DNA of 64,000 nt from NCBI RefSeq assembly GCF_958298935.1, contig NC_084928.1, positions 21,483,501 through 21,547,500 on the forward strand, written 5' to 3'. Below, piece by piece: positions 36,657 to 49,004 of this stretch (position 1 is the stretch's first letter; each line of letters starts with the position of its first letter). The notes beneath the pieces were generated by a model. It saw only the letters and a list, made by a program, of their open reading frames with translations, had not been told where the DNA came from and ran no database searches. The position numbers and the translations under genes are program-made. The stretch comes from Phragmites australis. Lineage: Eukaryota > Streptophyta > Magnoliopsida > Poales > Poaceae.

Positions 36657-37434
36657 TGTTGGTGATATGCCTTGGAGGTGATCGCGTATGCAGATTAAAT
36701 CTGCAAATGGGATTTAATATGATTGAATGTCCATTAGGGTTTAGAGTCATGATGGACTTTAATGTGATTAAAGGTCCATTAGCGTACTCTATATAAGAGG
36801 AGGCAAAAGCCATGGTTGCATGAGTTGATTCGACCACCAAAGCCCTAGCCGCCATCTCTTTCCCAAACTCCCTGCGAAACCCAAGTTTGGCATGCGGTTC
36901 TAGCACATCGGCGTATGACGTTACATCCCTGTACCTATGTATTCTTAGAGGCGTTGCTGCTATTGCAGCATTGATCTCCTTGGCACAAAGATCATGGTGT
37001 TGATTGTTCTCTTTGATCATGGCGCTGGTCATGCTCTATTGTCGAGGAGCATGATGCACCTGCTTGGGTGTGCTCGAGGAGTGCGTGTACCTAGTCGACA
37101 AGGTGGTCGACGAAATTGACTTCCTCTTCATGGTCGAGGATGTGGTCCAGGTTTCCCCTTCATGGTTATGGATCATGATAATGCTACTTGGAGCTAGTCG
37201 AGGACGTGATGTACCTGCTTGGAGCTGGTCGAGGGTGAGACGTGCCCACCTGGAGCTAGTTGGAGAGCTACTTCCTCTTCATCGACTTTCATAATTTTGG
37301 ATCGCTCCAACTCTTGTTCCGCTGCAATGCACATCGAGTGGTAATGATCAATGATCTTCTACTGGCATGGTTTATTGGGTGAATGCGGTAGAAAATTTTT
37401 TTTTAGGCTAGCGTAGCCCTCCTGTTTCCCAACA
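36657..37434 (+). repeat. Copia 3' LTR
   Basis: 778 bp, starting TGTTGGTGATATGCC and ending CCCAACA. A TATA box (CTATATAAGAGG) lies at 36788-36799. Confidence 0.8.
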
Positions 37435-37939
37435 CCCTCTTTCAAGTAGGACCTCTAGGTTAACCTGAAAAAAATTGTCCCAAATCCTTATAATGGTGAA
37501 GGACTTCCAAAGTCAATGTCAGAACCGAGGGGCAGTGTGATGATGGCGAGGCCCCCGACCAACTACACTCTCATGTGCCATTCAAGTTTATCGAGATCTT
37601 AACCATTCCGATGGTCCTTTTTTGTTCTTGTAACTATTTTGAAGGTAACACGTTTTGACAGGGTTAGCAAAATCCTACAAACATGCAAAACTGGCTGAGG
37701 ACTCTTACAAGAATTAAAGGTGGTGAGCTATTATTGGCTGGCTTCGCATGCAACCTGATTCAGCATTGCACAGTGCAAGCCATTATGGGCTTCCTAACCC
37801 CCCAGCCCACCTCGCATCTTTCGATCGTGAGCAAGCGGTGGGCGCATCCTGCATATTATATGCAGTGTGTATCATGCGGAGCATTGTTCCCTAATCCCCT
37901 CGCGTCATTTGGTTGTGAGAGGGTAGAGGGTGAGTCTTT
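37435..37939. other. Unassigned spacer between the copia LTR and the tandem array
   Basis: No gene recognised; the 101-codon frame at 37683-37988 has no known domain. Confidence 0.3.
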
Positions 37940-39075
37940 CAGTGCCAACATCATGGGCTTTTGCCGAGGCGTGGAGCCGTCAAGGTAATATATCACGCGA
38001 CTGAGGCTTGGAGCCTTCGGGGTGCGAAGTAGTGTCATGGTGATGGGTTTATTAATGCCACCGTTGTGAGCTTTGTCCAAGGTTTGTTGTCGTCGAGGAA
38101 ATATGTCACGTGAATAAGGCTTGGAGCCTTTGAGATGTGGAGTAGTGCCACAATGATGGACTTATTAATGCCATCGTTGTGGGTTTTTGCTGAGGCGCAG
38201 AGCCATCAAAGTAATATGTCATGCGACCAAGGCTTGAGGCCTTCGAGGTGTAGAGTAGTGCGACGGTGTTGGGCTTATTAATGCCATCATTGTGGGCATT
38301 TGCCGAGGTGCGGAGCCATCGAGGCAATATATCATACAACCGAGGCTTGGAGCCTTCGAGGTGCGGAGTAGTGCCACAGTGATGGGCTTATTAATGCCAT
38401 CGTTGTGGGCTTTTGCTGAGGCGCAAAGACGTCGAGGTAATATGTCATGCGACCAAGGCTTAGAGCCTTTGAGGTGCATAGTAGTGCCATGGTGTTGGGA
38501 TTATTAATGCCATTATTTTGGGCTTTGGCCAAGGCGTAGAGCCATTGAGGCAATATGCCATATGACCGAGGCTTGGAGCCTTCGAGGTGCGGAGTAGTGC
38601 CACGATGATGGGCTTATTAATGCCATTGTTGTGGGCTTTTGCCAAGGCACAGAGCTGTCGAGGAATATGTCACGCGATCGAGGCTTGGAGCCTTCAAGGT
38701 GCAGAGCCATCAAGGCAATATGTCACACGACCGACGCTTGGTGCCTTCGAGGTGCCGATTAGTACCATGGTGATGAACTTATTAATGCCATTGTTGTGAT
38801 CTTTTGCCAAGGCATGGAGCCATTGAGGCAATATGTTACGCGACTGAGGTTTGGACCCTTCGAGGTGCAGAGTAGTGCCATGATGATGGACTTATTAATA
38901 CCATTGTTGTGGGCTTTTGCTAAGGCACGGAGCCATCGAGGCAATATATCACACGATCGAAGCTTGGAGCTTTCGAGGTGTGGAGTAATGCCATGGTGAT
39001 AGACTTATTAATACCATCATTATGGATTTTTGCCAAGACATGGGGCCATCGAGGCAGTGCTACCGGTGGTGGTCT
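37940..39075. repeat. Tandem array of about ten units of ~113 bp
   Basis: Each unit contains CTTATTAATGCCAT, TGTGGGCTTTTGCC, GGAGCCATCGAGGCAATAT, CGAGGCTTGGAGCCTTCGAG and TGCGGAGTAGTGCCA. TTATTAATGCCA recurs near 38049, 38161, 38277, 38390, 38502, 38613, 38779, 38892 and 39005. The spacing is 112-116, except one interval of about 166 where an extra half unit is present. Open frames of about 60-80 codons appear in both directions because of this repetition and are not genes. Confidence 0.85.
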
Positions 39076-40743
39076 TATGGATCACTAAGTGAAAAACGAA
39101 TGATGACAGCCATCCGTGCTGGCCTCCTCGTCTACTATGTCGTACTCTGATAGCAACACGACGTCGTTCCCATGCTCTTCAAGGTGAAATCCTTCCTCCC
39201 CTCCTCGGCTTGATTTGTTTGATCAGTACAATAATCTGCCTACCACCAACCTGTTCGTGAAAATGCTCAGCACAGATGGACGAGATTTAAGACCTGCCCA
39301 CCACATGTTCGATAGAATGCTTCTCTGAGGTACAAAATTTTTAATTAGACCACTTTAGCATTCAGTGCTTCTCGAATATTTTCAATATCATGCTTTGGAG
39401 ACTATAAAGTGTCATCTTGAACCTATGAAATAAGCTTTCAGGAGGAAATTTATTTGTGTAAAGTCTTTCTTACATTTGTATGAACTCATTGAAAACTTTC
39501 AGGTTCCAGCCTTGAAAGTTTTCCAGTCTTGCAAATCATATGGATTGTTATTTCTTTACCTTCTGAATCATAAAAACTCTAATTAATTGCTGGAGCTATC
39601 ATGGTAAAGTTACATTATTTCCATCACGTTTACTGAATATATACACAGGAAACTTGAAGCTCTAGTTCAACGGCTCTCGATAATGGAGCAAAGTCTTTTG
39701 TACCATACACTTTACATGACATGCTTGCAGAAATACCTCGGAGATAATAATTTTTAATTTCCAATCTGCAAATGAGAATGATTTTGTAATGTAGATCGTC
39801 ACAGCTAATTACTAAGATTCTGTTTTTCTTTCAGTTAAGGTACGAGAACATTGGACCGCTGACATTCAGACATTGTGTTCTACTTTCCATGCTACCATTA
39901 TTAGTGCAGTATAAGGAACCACTGTAATTTTGGTGGATCTTCAGTTTCAGATGGGTGTGGATGAAAAAAAAGCCGGTGCTTAACAGATCAGAGCTACGTC
40001 TTGTAACAGCGAGAGCTCTTTCATTAGAGTACAAATATTCTTTACAATATTTCATTTTAAATTTGATGGAAAAACTGCCCGCTTATCCACAATATACAGA
40101 CTTATAGCGCAATATGTCATTCTTATCGATGTTTCCTCACAGAAAATATGCAAATCGCATTTACAGATGATTGATCAGCACTTCATGCAGATGGGTACTC
40201 GAAGAAGTCAGATCTTGTTAAATTAAATACGCTATATGGCTGAGGACAGCCGAAGATCGACCATGTTTTTTATTGTTTTGGGGAAAAAGTGTGCATTGTT
40301 TAGTGGATGGTTTCAGCTCAGTCAGCTGAGATGTGATAACAAGTGCATCAATATATGTACAATATATGATATTAAATTATTAATAAAAATTCTTTTGAGA
40401 GCTCTCATGACATTTGGGTTTGTTTTCTATTATTGTTTTCTTAGTCCATGAGGAATCTAAAGTCCAGAAAATAACTGAAATCTATGTACGGTTTATCTAA
40501 ACAATATTGTGCTTGTTCTAGATAGCAACATGTATATGCGTTGGTGAAACATGAATATAACTGTTGCTAGCTTGCAACACTTATTTGCACCTCTTACCAA
40601 CACATATATATGTGTTGCAATAGACCCTTGCAACGCTACTTCATGCAATGGATACTACATGTGTTGGTATAGCCCGTACCAACGCATAATAGGGCTTTTA
40701 GCAATGCATACATCCGTTGCTAAAGGGGTGTTCCCCTTGTAGT
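39076..40743. mobile_element. Remnant of a second CACTA element (right end at 40743)
   Basis: The right end is the inverted CACTACAAGGGG. Upstream, GTTGCTAAAAG- and GTTGCAA-type subterminal motifs occur in both directions from about 40550 (for example TTGCTAGCTTGCAAC and CCGTTGCTAAAGG). No transposase is visible to the left. The rest, 39.1-40.5 kb, is AT-rich and may be captured or unrelated sequence. Its left end is not defined. Confidence 0.55.
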
Positions 40744-40966
40744 GATTCTTCAAACGCAGCGTTCTCAACTATGTACAAAAGAGTTACAACCTGTAGAAAT
40801 AAATGCCCTTCAAGAACAGATCACTGAGTTCTTCATGGAACATGTTATCAAACCAAATGGCGAGTTTCATGAACCAATCGTGCTGACGACTAGTGACAAA
40901 CCTTCAGATTACACCGTACCTTCTAGTACAAAGTATGCAAAAGAAGGAAGTCTATCAAAGGGTTAG
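40744..40966 (+). pseudogene. Possible C-terminal fragment of a CACTA Ulp1-like protein
   Basis: Open for about 70 codons right after the CACTA terminus. The part ALQEQITEFFMEHVIKPNGEFH resembles the C-terminal helix region of Ulp1-like proteins of grass CACTA elements. If so, the second CACTA element landed inside a third. The resemblance is from memory of the family pattern and is weak. Confidence 0.35.
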
Positions 40967-41639
40967 AGGCTTATATATCGCCAAATGATACCATTTTAAT
41001 GAAGGACATTAATTACTATGTATTAATATAGGATATGAATTACGATGTATTAATGAAGGTGTATTTCGGAGTTGGTATCGTTGGACGACTCTTCAACAGA
41101 ATGGCCTACCAACGATGATGCGAAGGAGGAGCAAGAAGCAGTGGCCCGTCAATGCACCCAAGAGGAGGAGGACGAGACGGTGGCCCGTTAGTGTGCTGCA
41201 GAGGAGGCCGAATGCTCAAACCATACTAGCGTTCAGGACTCAGACTTCGATATCTTTGACACGCCGGCAAGACTAAAGCTTAGACGATGCTGCAATCGAT
41301 TAGGCGTGGTCAGGTCCTTCGCTCCACCACCATCGCCCCCCCCCCCCCCCCCCGGTGTTCTCGCACGTACACATGCCATCAGCCGTCCATGCAGAGACGC
41401 GGTGCTCATCATGGGAGAGGTAGAGGGATATAGGACTGGCTCAACTCGATCGACTTTTCGGGGGGGGGGGGTAACCTGTGAGAATAATTACTATGTATTA
41501 ATGAAGGTGCCTTTATTATTGATTTACATTACATATGTCTCATTGTATGCATGTACTAAGTGGGAGAGAGATGGAGAGATTGAGGAGAGAGAGGGAGGAC
41601 AGAGAGGACAGAGAGGGAGGACAAGGCCGGAGTAGAAGG
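40967..41639. other. Spacer with homopolymer runs
   Basis: ATTACTATGTATTAAT occurs twice (about 41010 and 41487). There is a run of 18 C at 41336-41353 and of 12 G at 41460-41471, and a GA-rich stretch at 41560-41640. No gene recognised. Confidence 0.5.
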
Positions 41640-41895
41640 GGGAGGCACAACACTGCCGACTGAAGCTTTTAGCCGGTAGTGATGCTTTGAGAATCACTGC
41701 TAGCTGAAACCACTAGCCGACAGTGATACCTAGGGAATCAATCGGCCGAATCCTTCAGCCAACAGTGATAACCTCTTTCACTGTCGGTCTACGGAGATAG
41801 CAGTGATAGTCCCCGACTATCACTGTTCGTTACCACTATCATCTCCAAAACCAGCAGTGAAGGGAGTTTTGGAACCGGCAGTGATATTCCTAGGC
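41640..41895. repeat. Subterminal repeats of a third CACTA-like element
   Basis: At least six copies of a CAGTGATA motif with flanking AGCCG(A/G)(C/T), in both orientations (for example TAGCCGACAGTGATACC and GGAACCGGCAGTGATATTCC). This matches the subterminal repeat style of grass CACTA elements. No terminus is preserved; it abuts the gypsy fragment at about 41897. Confidence 0.55.
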
Positions 41896-42325
41896 TTCAG
41901 TATGCTTTGCGAACTTATCAGCTAGCTTGAAGAGTTCTTTGATCATCTGGATCTTTTGAGTAGCCAGCTTCCCGACCTGATCCCTGTTCTTGACGCCTCT
42001 CTTGAAGGTGATGATGACTGACCCATCAGAGATGTCTGGGATCGAATTACGTCTGTCACTGAACCTCTGAATAAAATCCTGAAGAGATTCGTCCTTACCT
42101 CGGTTCAGTTGATGGAGATCGTCTTCCGTTCCCAGGCGTTCGAACATACCCTAGAAGTTGGCGATGAACTGAGCCTTTAGCTTGGCCCATGATCGGATCG
42201 AGTTGGAGGGTAGGTTCAGCAACCAGGACCTTGCTGTTCCATCGAGGGTAGTTAGCAGGTAATTGGACATTACCTTGTTGTTGCCACCAGCTGCTCAAAT
42301 AATAGTAGTATAAATATGTAACCAC
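41890..42325 (-). pseudogene. Retrotransposon gag fragment, minus strand
   Basis: The piece 42147-41890 reads MFERLGTEDDLHQLNRGKD, then SLQDFIQRFSDRRNSIPDIS and FKRGVKNRDQVGKLA, a good fit to Retrotrans_gag (PF03732). Upstream pieces continue in other frames to about 43380, with an acidic N-terminal part (MDTDSNSESHESDDDSS). A stop separates 42325-42095 from the main piece. It is a gag of a different gypsy family from the one at 6.5 kb. Confidence 0.75.
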
Positions 42326-43943
42326 TAGTTAGGGCTGATCTTCTCGTCGTATTGTGGATCGGGCCCCCTTTGAACTTCTTGACTCATCGTATTAACCGGA
42401 GCTTGGGTGTGAATGCTTCGTAGCCTCCATTGAAGTCTTCAGAAGGAGATAGGGGAGAACTGTCACGCATGTTCCTTCGAATAGAGGAGTCACATCAACC
42501 GTTCTGCCATGAAGATCTACGGTCATTATAATGATGATCGTCTTCACGGCATTCCTCGCGGTGGTTGTCAATCACTTCCCATAAGTCATGCCTATCATGA
42601 GGGTTGCGGTTCCTCAAGTCTTCCTAGTCTCTGAGCTCGTGGATGGGGGCAGTTACAGTTAGACCTGCAGGGCTACGCTCAAGCTCAGCCACCCGAGCTT
42701 CCCCTTTGCGATTCCTCAACCAAGGGATGTCTGCATTCGTGGCTCCTCAAACCTGCACCTTACTAACTGGGGTGCCTAGAGTCATTAGAGTTATTTGCTC
42801 GAGCAGCCAGAATCTAAGTCTTCAACTAATTGACCATTGGGGTTAAAGAATTTGTCAGATCCAATTCAGGAAAGGATCTTAGAATCAAATGAGCACCCTC
42901 AATGTTGGCTTCCGAAGTACTAAAGACACCGCTGCCAAAGCTCGGCTGCAGTCGAGCCAATGTCACCTCGTGATTACTGTTCTGAGGGAGCTCGTTCTTC
43001 GATGTTAGAGCTGTTGTTGATGGAGGCGTCACCTGATCGAGAGGCATCCCTATAACAAGCTATCATTGAATATCAGGGTTTACCTGATTATCTGTATTCC
43101 ATCGATGATGAGTGGTATCAGGGGCATGTCAGGTTCCAACCATTGACGTCCCTAGTGGTAATCCTCCGGTGACGCCAGTACCTTGGGAAATAGCTGCCAC
43201 TGCCAGATCCTCAGAGATTCCTACACCATTGTTTACCACAACGTCCGGATCTTCCATGTTCTGCTCAACGAGTGTGCCATCGGCTCCAGCGATGAACACG
43301 AATCGATCTGTTCAGCTGCTCTTGTCATTAATGGAGCTGTCATCGTCACTCTCATGACTTTCACTGTTGCTGTCAGTGTCCATGAACTGAAGAACGATAG
43401 GCTCCTTTGAATCCCAATCGAGGTGTCCCACCTCACAGTATGTGTCCAATGGGCTACTAGTACCCTACGTCCTGTATGGATGATATTGTATATGAAGTAT
43501 CTTGAGTACAAGCAATATGGCTAGACCTATAACAATGGAGGGGATTGGATCTAGACTAATCTAGGGTTGAAGTCTTCGAGTATCTCTGATTGCTAGGGTC
43601 TTGGAGTTGCTTGCATCGAGTTGCGTATGCCCCCTTCTAGGGTCAGGGTCCCCGCCTTATAAAGGGGTCCTGGCACTGCCTTAGTTCCGGTCGTAGTCAA
43701 TAGAGAGTACTTCATCTTGTCGGCTAAGGAAAAGTAGCCGAATCCAGCCCAGATACTAGTCGTACTCGAATTAGATAACCTGATCGAGACCTTTCGAGTT
43801 TATGTCTTCATGTTCTCCAACAGTATCGGGTTCCGTAGATTCAAGTTTTTAATATCTGTAGTTGTTAAGCAGGCGTACGATGTACCTTATCTGTATATGG
43901 TGTACTCCTTATACGTATATACCCTATAGTTAGACATTCGACA
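41897..43943 (-). mobile_element. 5' fragment of a minus-strand gypsy element (LTR and gag)
   Basis: Minus strand: an LTR at the right (about 43943 down to about 43400) is followed by gag, cut off at 41897 against the CACTA fragment. The LTR starts TGTCGAATG at 43943 and has a TATA-like CCTTTATAAGG at about 43657. No pol domains are present. Confidence 0.65.
43400..43943 (-). repeat. LTR of the minus-strand gypsy fragment
   Basis: The right boundary TGTCGAATG is clear. The left boundary is uncertain because the primer site is mutated. No second LTR is in the window. Confidence 0.45.
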
Positions 43944-44441
43944 TAGTTAAAATGGATAGGTTTTGGTTCAAGCCTATCAAGTACCTCTGCTAAAAAGTAG
44001 TATATAAAACAGTATTAGGGCTCATTGACATCAATTAGAAAATAAATTAAACTAGTGGGAATTGTTGTCCATTTAAGAGTTTTTCCATTTAATTTCTATT
44101 TGTGAGAAAATGCAAAAGAATATAAAAGAAAATGGAAAAAGAAAAAAAAATGGAGTAGACCGAACTAGGCCGATTCAAGGCCAAGCAGGCCAGCCCAGCC
44201 CACTCCCGGGTCCTCTTGACCCCACCACCTATATAGCCGAAGGGAGAGAGGGGGTCAATCCTCTCTCCCGTTAGGGTGGACATGTGGACGGAACGAAGGC
44301 ACAACTGCCAGTCCCATCCTAACTGGGGGCTCTTGCGCATGCGGTGGCCTTAGGTGGCGGCACAGCTCTTCCATCCTCTTATTTGAGGGAGTTTGGCTCC
44401 TCTCTCCTACGGATCTCACCCCAATGCACTGCCTCTCCTGA

Positions 44442-44507
<66 letters not shown>
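44442..44507. repeat. CT dinucleotide microsatellite
   Basis: A nearly pure CT run of about 66 bases with one interruption, inside repeat copy B. Copy A lacks it at the corresponding site (about 17556). Confidence 0.95.
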
Positions 44508-44511
<4 letters not shown>

Positions 44512-45517
44512 TTGGCGATGCCCCGACCTCCCCGCCCACTCCTTCAGCTTCGCGTGCGATTGCTAGTGAAGGCCCTCGATGGCTCATGCCCACGCGCGTG
44601 ACCCAGACGAAACCGTAGGCAGTGGCGGTTGCTCGGTGCACAGCTCTGGTGCTCTATGGTGGCACGTGTCCTCCTCATCAGCCTCGTGCACTCGTGCTAG
44701 TGGTCGGCTTCTTGGTCGAGCAGTTGATCATGCTCGATGTCATTGGTGTTGACCTGCTACTGCTCCTCCTCTTTGTTGGCCTCTGGTTCTTGACTAGTAG
44801 TTGTTGTGGTGTTGGTCTGGGCTTGTGTGCTCTGACCGGCTTTGTTTTGGTGGTGTTATGGTGTTAGTGCCGCCGATGATCCCGACAGCATGTTGGTGTT
44901 GTTCCAGCATATGTGTGGTATGGTTTGGCGTTGTTGTGGTGGTGTCCACCTTGGCCTGGTGCTTGGATTTCTTGCTTTGCGGTGTACGTCTTTTTCTTGG
45001 GCTACTGTTGAGGTGGATCCCCTACAATGGTAGTAGTGGCTCTAGTATCTCTGTTGACCTTCCGCCAGCTCTACAATTGGTTTTCTGGGACAAGATGATC
45101 TGGATTCACTTAAGACTATCTTTGTTACTTATATTGTGAATATGTTATTCATAGTGAATTAGGTGTGATTGCATGATAATGGGCCGACTTTGCTAGGTCG
45201 ATGATGATAGTGACGTAGTGAGACATAGTGTGACAATACCTAGGGTTTTAGTGTAGCTTTATTTAGCTATGTTCAGTTATCTGCTTTGATCTCCTATTTA
45301 GCATATTACACTTTCTAGGGTTTGCGCATAAATTACGGTTTAATTGTAACTTTCATACTTTTGATACCTTGGTAATAGGTAATTATCTTTGGCAATGAAT
45401 TGAGAGACTAAAACCCTAATTTGGTATGATGGACTATCACACTAGTCTAGGATCCATGATCGCCAATTAAGTGGTTGGAAGGCTGCCTTAAGAAAAAACC
45501 TTGATGAACATGGATAT

Positions 45518-48166
45518 TGTAAGACCCCAAACCCGGGATCTCCTGTACCTCCTGGATCAAGTAGCTGATACGTACAGTATAATAGTAGTAGTATCAAAGT
45601 CAAACTTCGTGCATAAGTATTGTGGTTTAGAGTACAAAAGGTTTATGAACCATACCGTATATTACAAACCTAGCCGAGAGGCCAACAAAACACAGAGGAA
45701 AGCAAAAGCCTAAGCCACAAACAGCTTAGCGTGCGAACGTGACTTCCAAGACTACTCTTCATCCCTACCTTCATCTCCAGCGAAGTCAGCATCGGCTTCC
45801 TCATCTGAATGATAGCAAGAGTGAGTATGGAAGGTACTCAATAAGCCCTATACTACTTCAAGGTATCGATGGATGCATAAAGATGTAATTCAAGGGTGAG
45901 GCTTTACGATTTAGTTTTAAGCATGAAGCAGTTTATATAGGTATTCAATTGTATCATCTATGATTGGCTTTAAAATAGTTTAAGTAGTTCAAAACCAGAC
46001 AACAAGCTATATCGGGGTTTTTTGGTCCTGGGAGGGGCTACACCTCACTCCGCAGTCTCTATCATTACATCCGGTGTACCTCTAGTACCACACATCTCTG
46101 GCAGATTGAGCCAGGAACCTCATCATATGGACATCTAGTCCACACACTCACTCATCAAGACACACGCACCCAAAGTCAAAGTTTACCCACATGAACAGTA
46201 ACTAGTTAGGCCGAAAGGGGCTTAGATTGGGCCGAGTCTGGGCTAGGCTGAGCTTGGGCTACACAGTACTAGCCCACTCGGGTTGGGTTTGCCGGTTTTA
46301 ATGGGCAGCCCACTAGGGCACGGTCTTTGGGCGGCTGGGCTAGCCTAACAGGCCGGCCGCTTCTAGGCCGAGCCAACTTACTCGGCCAGGCCGAGCAATG
46401 CGCTGACGGCGGCCCAGCCACCCTCGCAGATGGGTGCGCGGGCATGCGACGCAGCTAAGCGGCGAAGGGGGGGGATGACGGACGACGACAAGGAATCCAC
46501 AATGACGCGCACTAGGAAGCTCGTCGGAGACGCACTCCCGCCGGAGTTCTTCGACGGGAACTCTACGCCAGTGACCTAGGCACTACGGGGAACACTTCTA
46601 GGGACTCATCAATGGCCGGTGGTGGATGAAGCAGCGCCACACGGCGGCTGAAGAGGGTGGCGGCGGCAGAGAAAGCTCGAACAGCACCTCCCCACTACAA
46701 TGAGCTTCCTCCCTGCAAAGAAAAGGGGCCAAGGGTACCCTGGACATCATGGCACGAAGGCTGGCCTCACACGTAATGCATACGCACGCCAGTGAAGAGC
46801 GATTGCCCGATAGCGGACACAAGAGCACGGCGACTCATGGCTACGTGCTAAGAGGGAGAGCCCAGGCAACTACATGCTACCTAGGCAGATGCGCGAGGGG
46901 ACTGGGAAGCTCACCGAGCGTAAGAACAGCGACGGGCGGGGCGGCGGCCGGTGACTCGTTGCAGAGGCGGTCACAGCGCTGCTCGGCTACTAGCTTGGGC
47001 GGGCTCCCGTTAGGCTTTCGGCGAATGAACGGTGGCAAGGGTCTGAGGCTCCTCAGCAGCACATGGTCGGTGGATCAACGGCGGTGAGCTGTCGTGGCGT
47101 ACAATGGCGGTGGCGGTGGCAGTGGAATGGGAAAAGGGGGAGAAAGGGAGGTCGGGGTTGCGCTATTTATAGCGGGGGAGGGAGTTGTAGAATGGTGGTG
47201 CGCGCGTGTGACGTCGGCGGTGTCATCGGGCCGCGCAATAGTGAAGTGGCAGGGCGGCGCCCACCACGTTTCTTGTGGAGTGGGCGCTCTGTGCTGTCCA
47301 CGCGCGAGCAGGGTGCGAAAGTGGCGTTGTGACATGATATGGGCGCGCGAGCATGGGCAGCAGAGAGAGAGTGAGAGAGAAGAGAGAGCGGAGATCGCGG
47401 CGGGGTGTCGTGGTGATTTTTCTCGGGAGGCGGCCATCGCGGTGGCGCGGGACAACGTAGCACGACATCGCGCTGGAGGGAGGAAGGAGAAGGCGTGGGC
47501 GAGCGGCTGATGCATGTACGGTGTAGATAGCGCGCGGGCGGTAGGCCGGCGCGCGCGAGAGCGGGCCGTGAACGCGGAAGCTGGGCCGCGCGAGGCTGCG
47601 GCGGCCTGCACGCACTGGGAAGGGGGAAAGGAGGCCGTGACGACTGGCTTGGCCATGCGAGAGGGAGAAAGATCCGACCCGGGGAAGAAAAGAAAAAAGG
47701 AAAAGGAAATTGGTTTTGGAATTAAATTCAAATGAGATATTTGAATTTGAATTTGACTTTGGATTTGGATCATTTCAAATAAATATATTTGAATTATGAT
47801 TTGAACTTGAATCTTGAGCTTCCTAAGATGATTTTAATCAAGAAATTTGAATTTGAATTGGATTTGAGCCGAATAGAACCTAAAAGTAGATTTGAATTTG
47901 AGAGATATTCAAATTCAAATATTCACATAAAGAACCATAAAGATCTCAAACCAAAGCATATGAACCAATTTAAAGCAGGAATTAATTCAAAAATTGTCTC
48001 GGTGCTATTGGAATACTTAGCCCAAATAATATATTCGAATATATACATACGAGTATATATACTTCAAATATATATTTCTTGGTTTTATATTAGTTTAAAT
48101 AATTAAAAAAATTAATTTGGAGTGAAATTTATAATAAATTTACATGCTAAAACTCAGGATGTTACA
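45518..48166 (-). mobile_element. Long solo LTR (gypsy, Del/Tekay-like) with perfect target duplication
   Basis: On the minus strand it starts TGTAACATCC and ends GGGTCTTACA, 2649 bp. It is flanked by GATAT on both sides (45513-45517 and 48167-48171). A TATA box CTATAAATAG lies at about 47163-47172 on the minus strand. GC-rich sequence at 46.2-47.7 kb gives long open frames on both strands with no known domain. No internal region is present, so recombination between two LTRs probably removed it. Confidence 0.8.
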
Positions 48167-48345
48167 GATATGAACTTAGTATGTGTTAATTGCTATATTG
48201 AACATAGATATGAACTTAAGTAGTTTAATTGTTTTAATTAAAATTTAAGAAATGTTCATTTCTATGTATGTCCTGTGTATTATAGAAATTATCGTTTGCG
48301 AATGCTAGTTATACTCGAAATTAATTTCTTATTTTGTAGTAAAAG

Positions 48346-49004
48346 CTCATTTACTCTCTGCCGAATAACTAAACATCTACATAACAGTTACAAGCCAGTT
48401 CCAGGTCCAATCATGGTCATATATCGATTGTTTTCAAACTTCCAACACCTTTTTATTTGGACAACATCCAATCATGGTCATATATTTGGACAAAAAGAAG
48501 AAAATTCAATACGGCGGATCGCTTGTCCCGGCGGGTTGTGATATCCGAACTCGGAAGCCTAAGTTTTTGCCAGTACTATTATGAAACTGCAGTATTATAC
48601 TGTGGCATTTCCAAGTTTAAAAGCTGCAGTTTTCGAAAGCCTTAACATCTTGAATTACATTGCTTGACCTTGAAATATCATGGTATTATAAATTCCTTCG
48701 GAATAGCTCCAAATGTATGAAAAACAGGCAACACTATGGGAGATTTTCAGTACCTATCGGCAAATGTCGATGCAGGATATTTCTCATGGATCCCAGAAAC
48801 TGCTTCAAAGCAACAAATAAGCCGAAAAAAGGCCAAAAATTTCTAACATAGAATCCTGAATTTTAAAGAAATTATAGTAAATGTCATCTCGTAGGATCAT
48901 ACGAAATGCCAATGTTCCAAACACGACCAGTTTGTAACGGTTGCTGACTATATAGACGAAATGCCGGTTTGAGGTTATGAATAGAACTTGTAGAATAACT
49001 TGAC
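48346..49004. other. Unassigned spacer
   Basis: AT-rich. TCCAATCATGGTCATATAT is repeated at about 48408 and 48468. No gene recognised. Confidence 0.35.

Larger units (their letters stand above)
32968..37434 (+). mobile_element. 3' half of a Ty1/copia retrotransposon, interrupted on its left by the CACTA element
   Basis: Coding remnants follow copia order: pre-integrase and integrase, then reverse transcriptase, then RNase H, then an untranslated region and a 3' LTR. The sequence begins directly at the CACTA terminus, in the region just before the pre-integrase domain. Gag, protease and 5' LTR are missing from the other side of the CACTA element. Confidence 0.8.
44050..48345 (+). repeat. Unassigned dispersed repeat, copy B (interrupted)
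   Basis: Consists of 44050-45517 and 48172-48345, homologous to copy A at 17185-23165 and split by a long solo LTR. It contains a TATA-like CACCTATATAGCC at about 44228 and a long CT microsatellite. Similarity to copy A fades after about 48345 (GTA(A/G)AAGCT). Confidence 0.55.

Noticed and set aside
38049..39005. Regularly spaced repeats considered as a CRISPR array
   Set aside because: The whole ~113-bp unit is repeated without unique spacers, in a plant transposon context, with no cas genes.
44255..44641. Frame with a long Arg-Glu repeat
   Set aside because: The repeat is only the translation of the CT microsatellite.
46598..47773. Several long open frames on both strands, up to 232 codons
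   Set aside because: They lie inside a solo LTR with a target duplication; the length comes from high GC content, and products are low-complexity Arg/Pro/Ser-rich.
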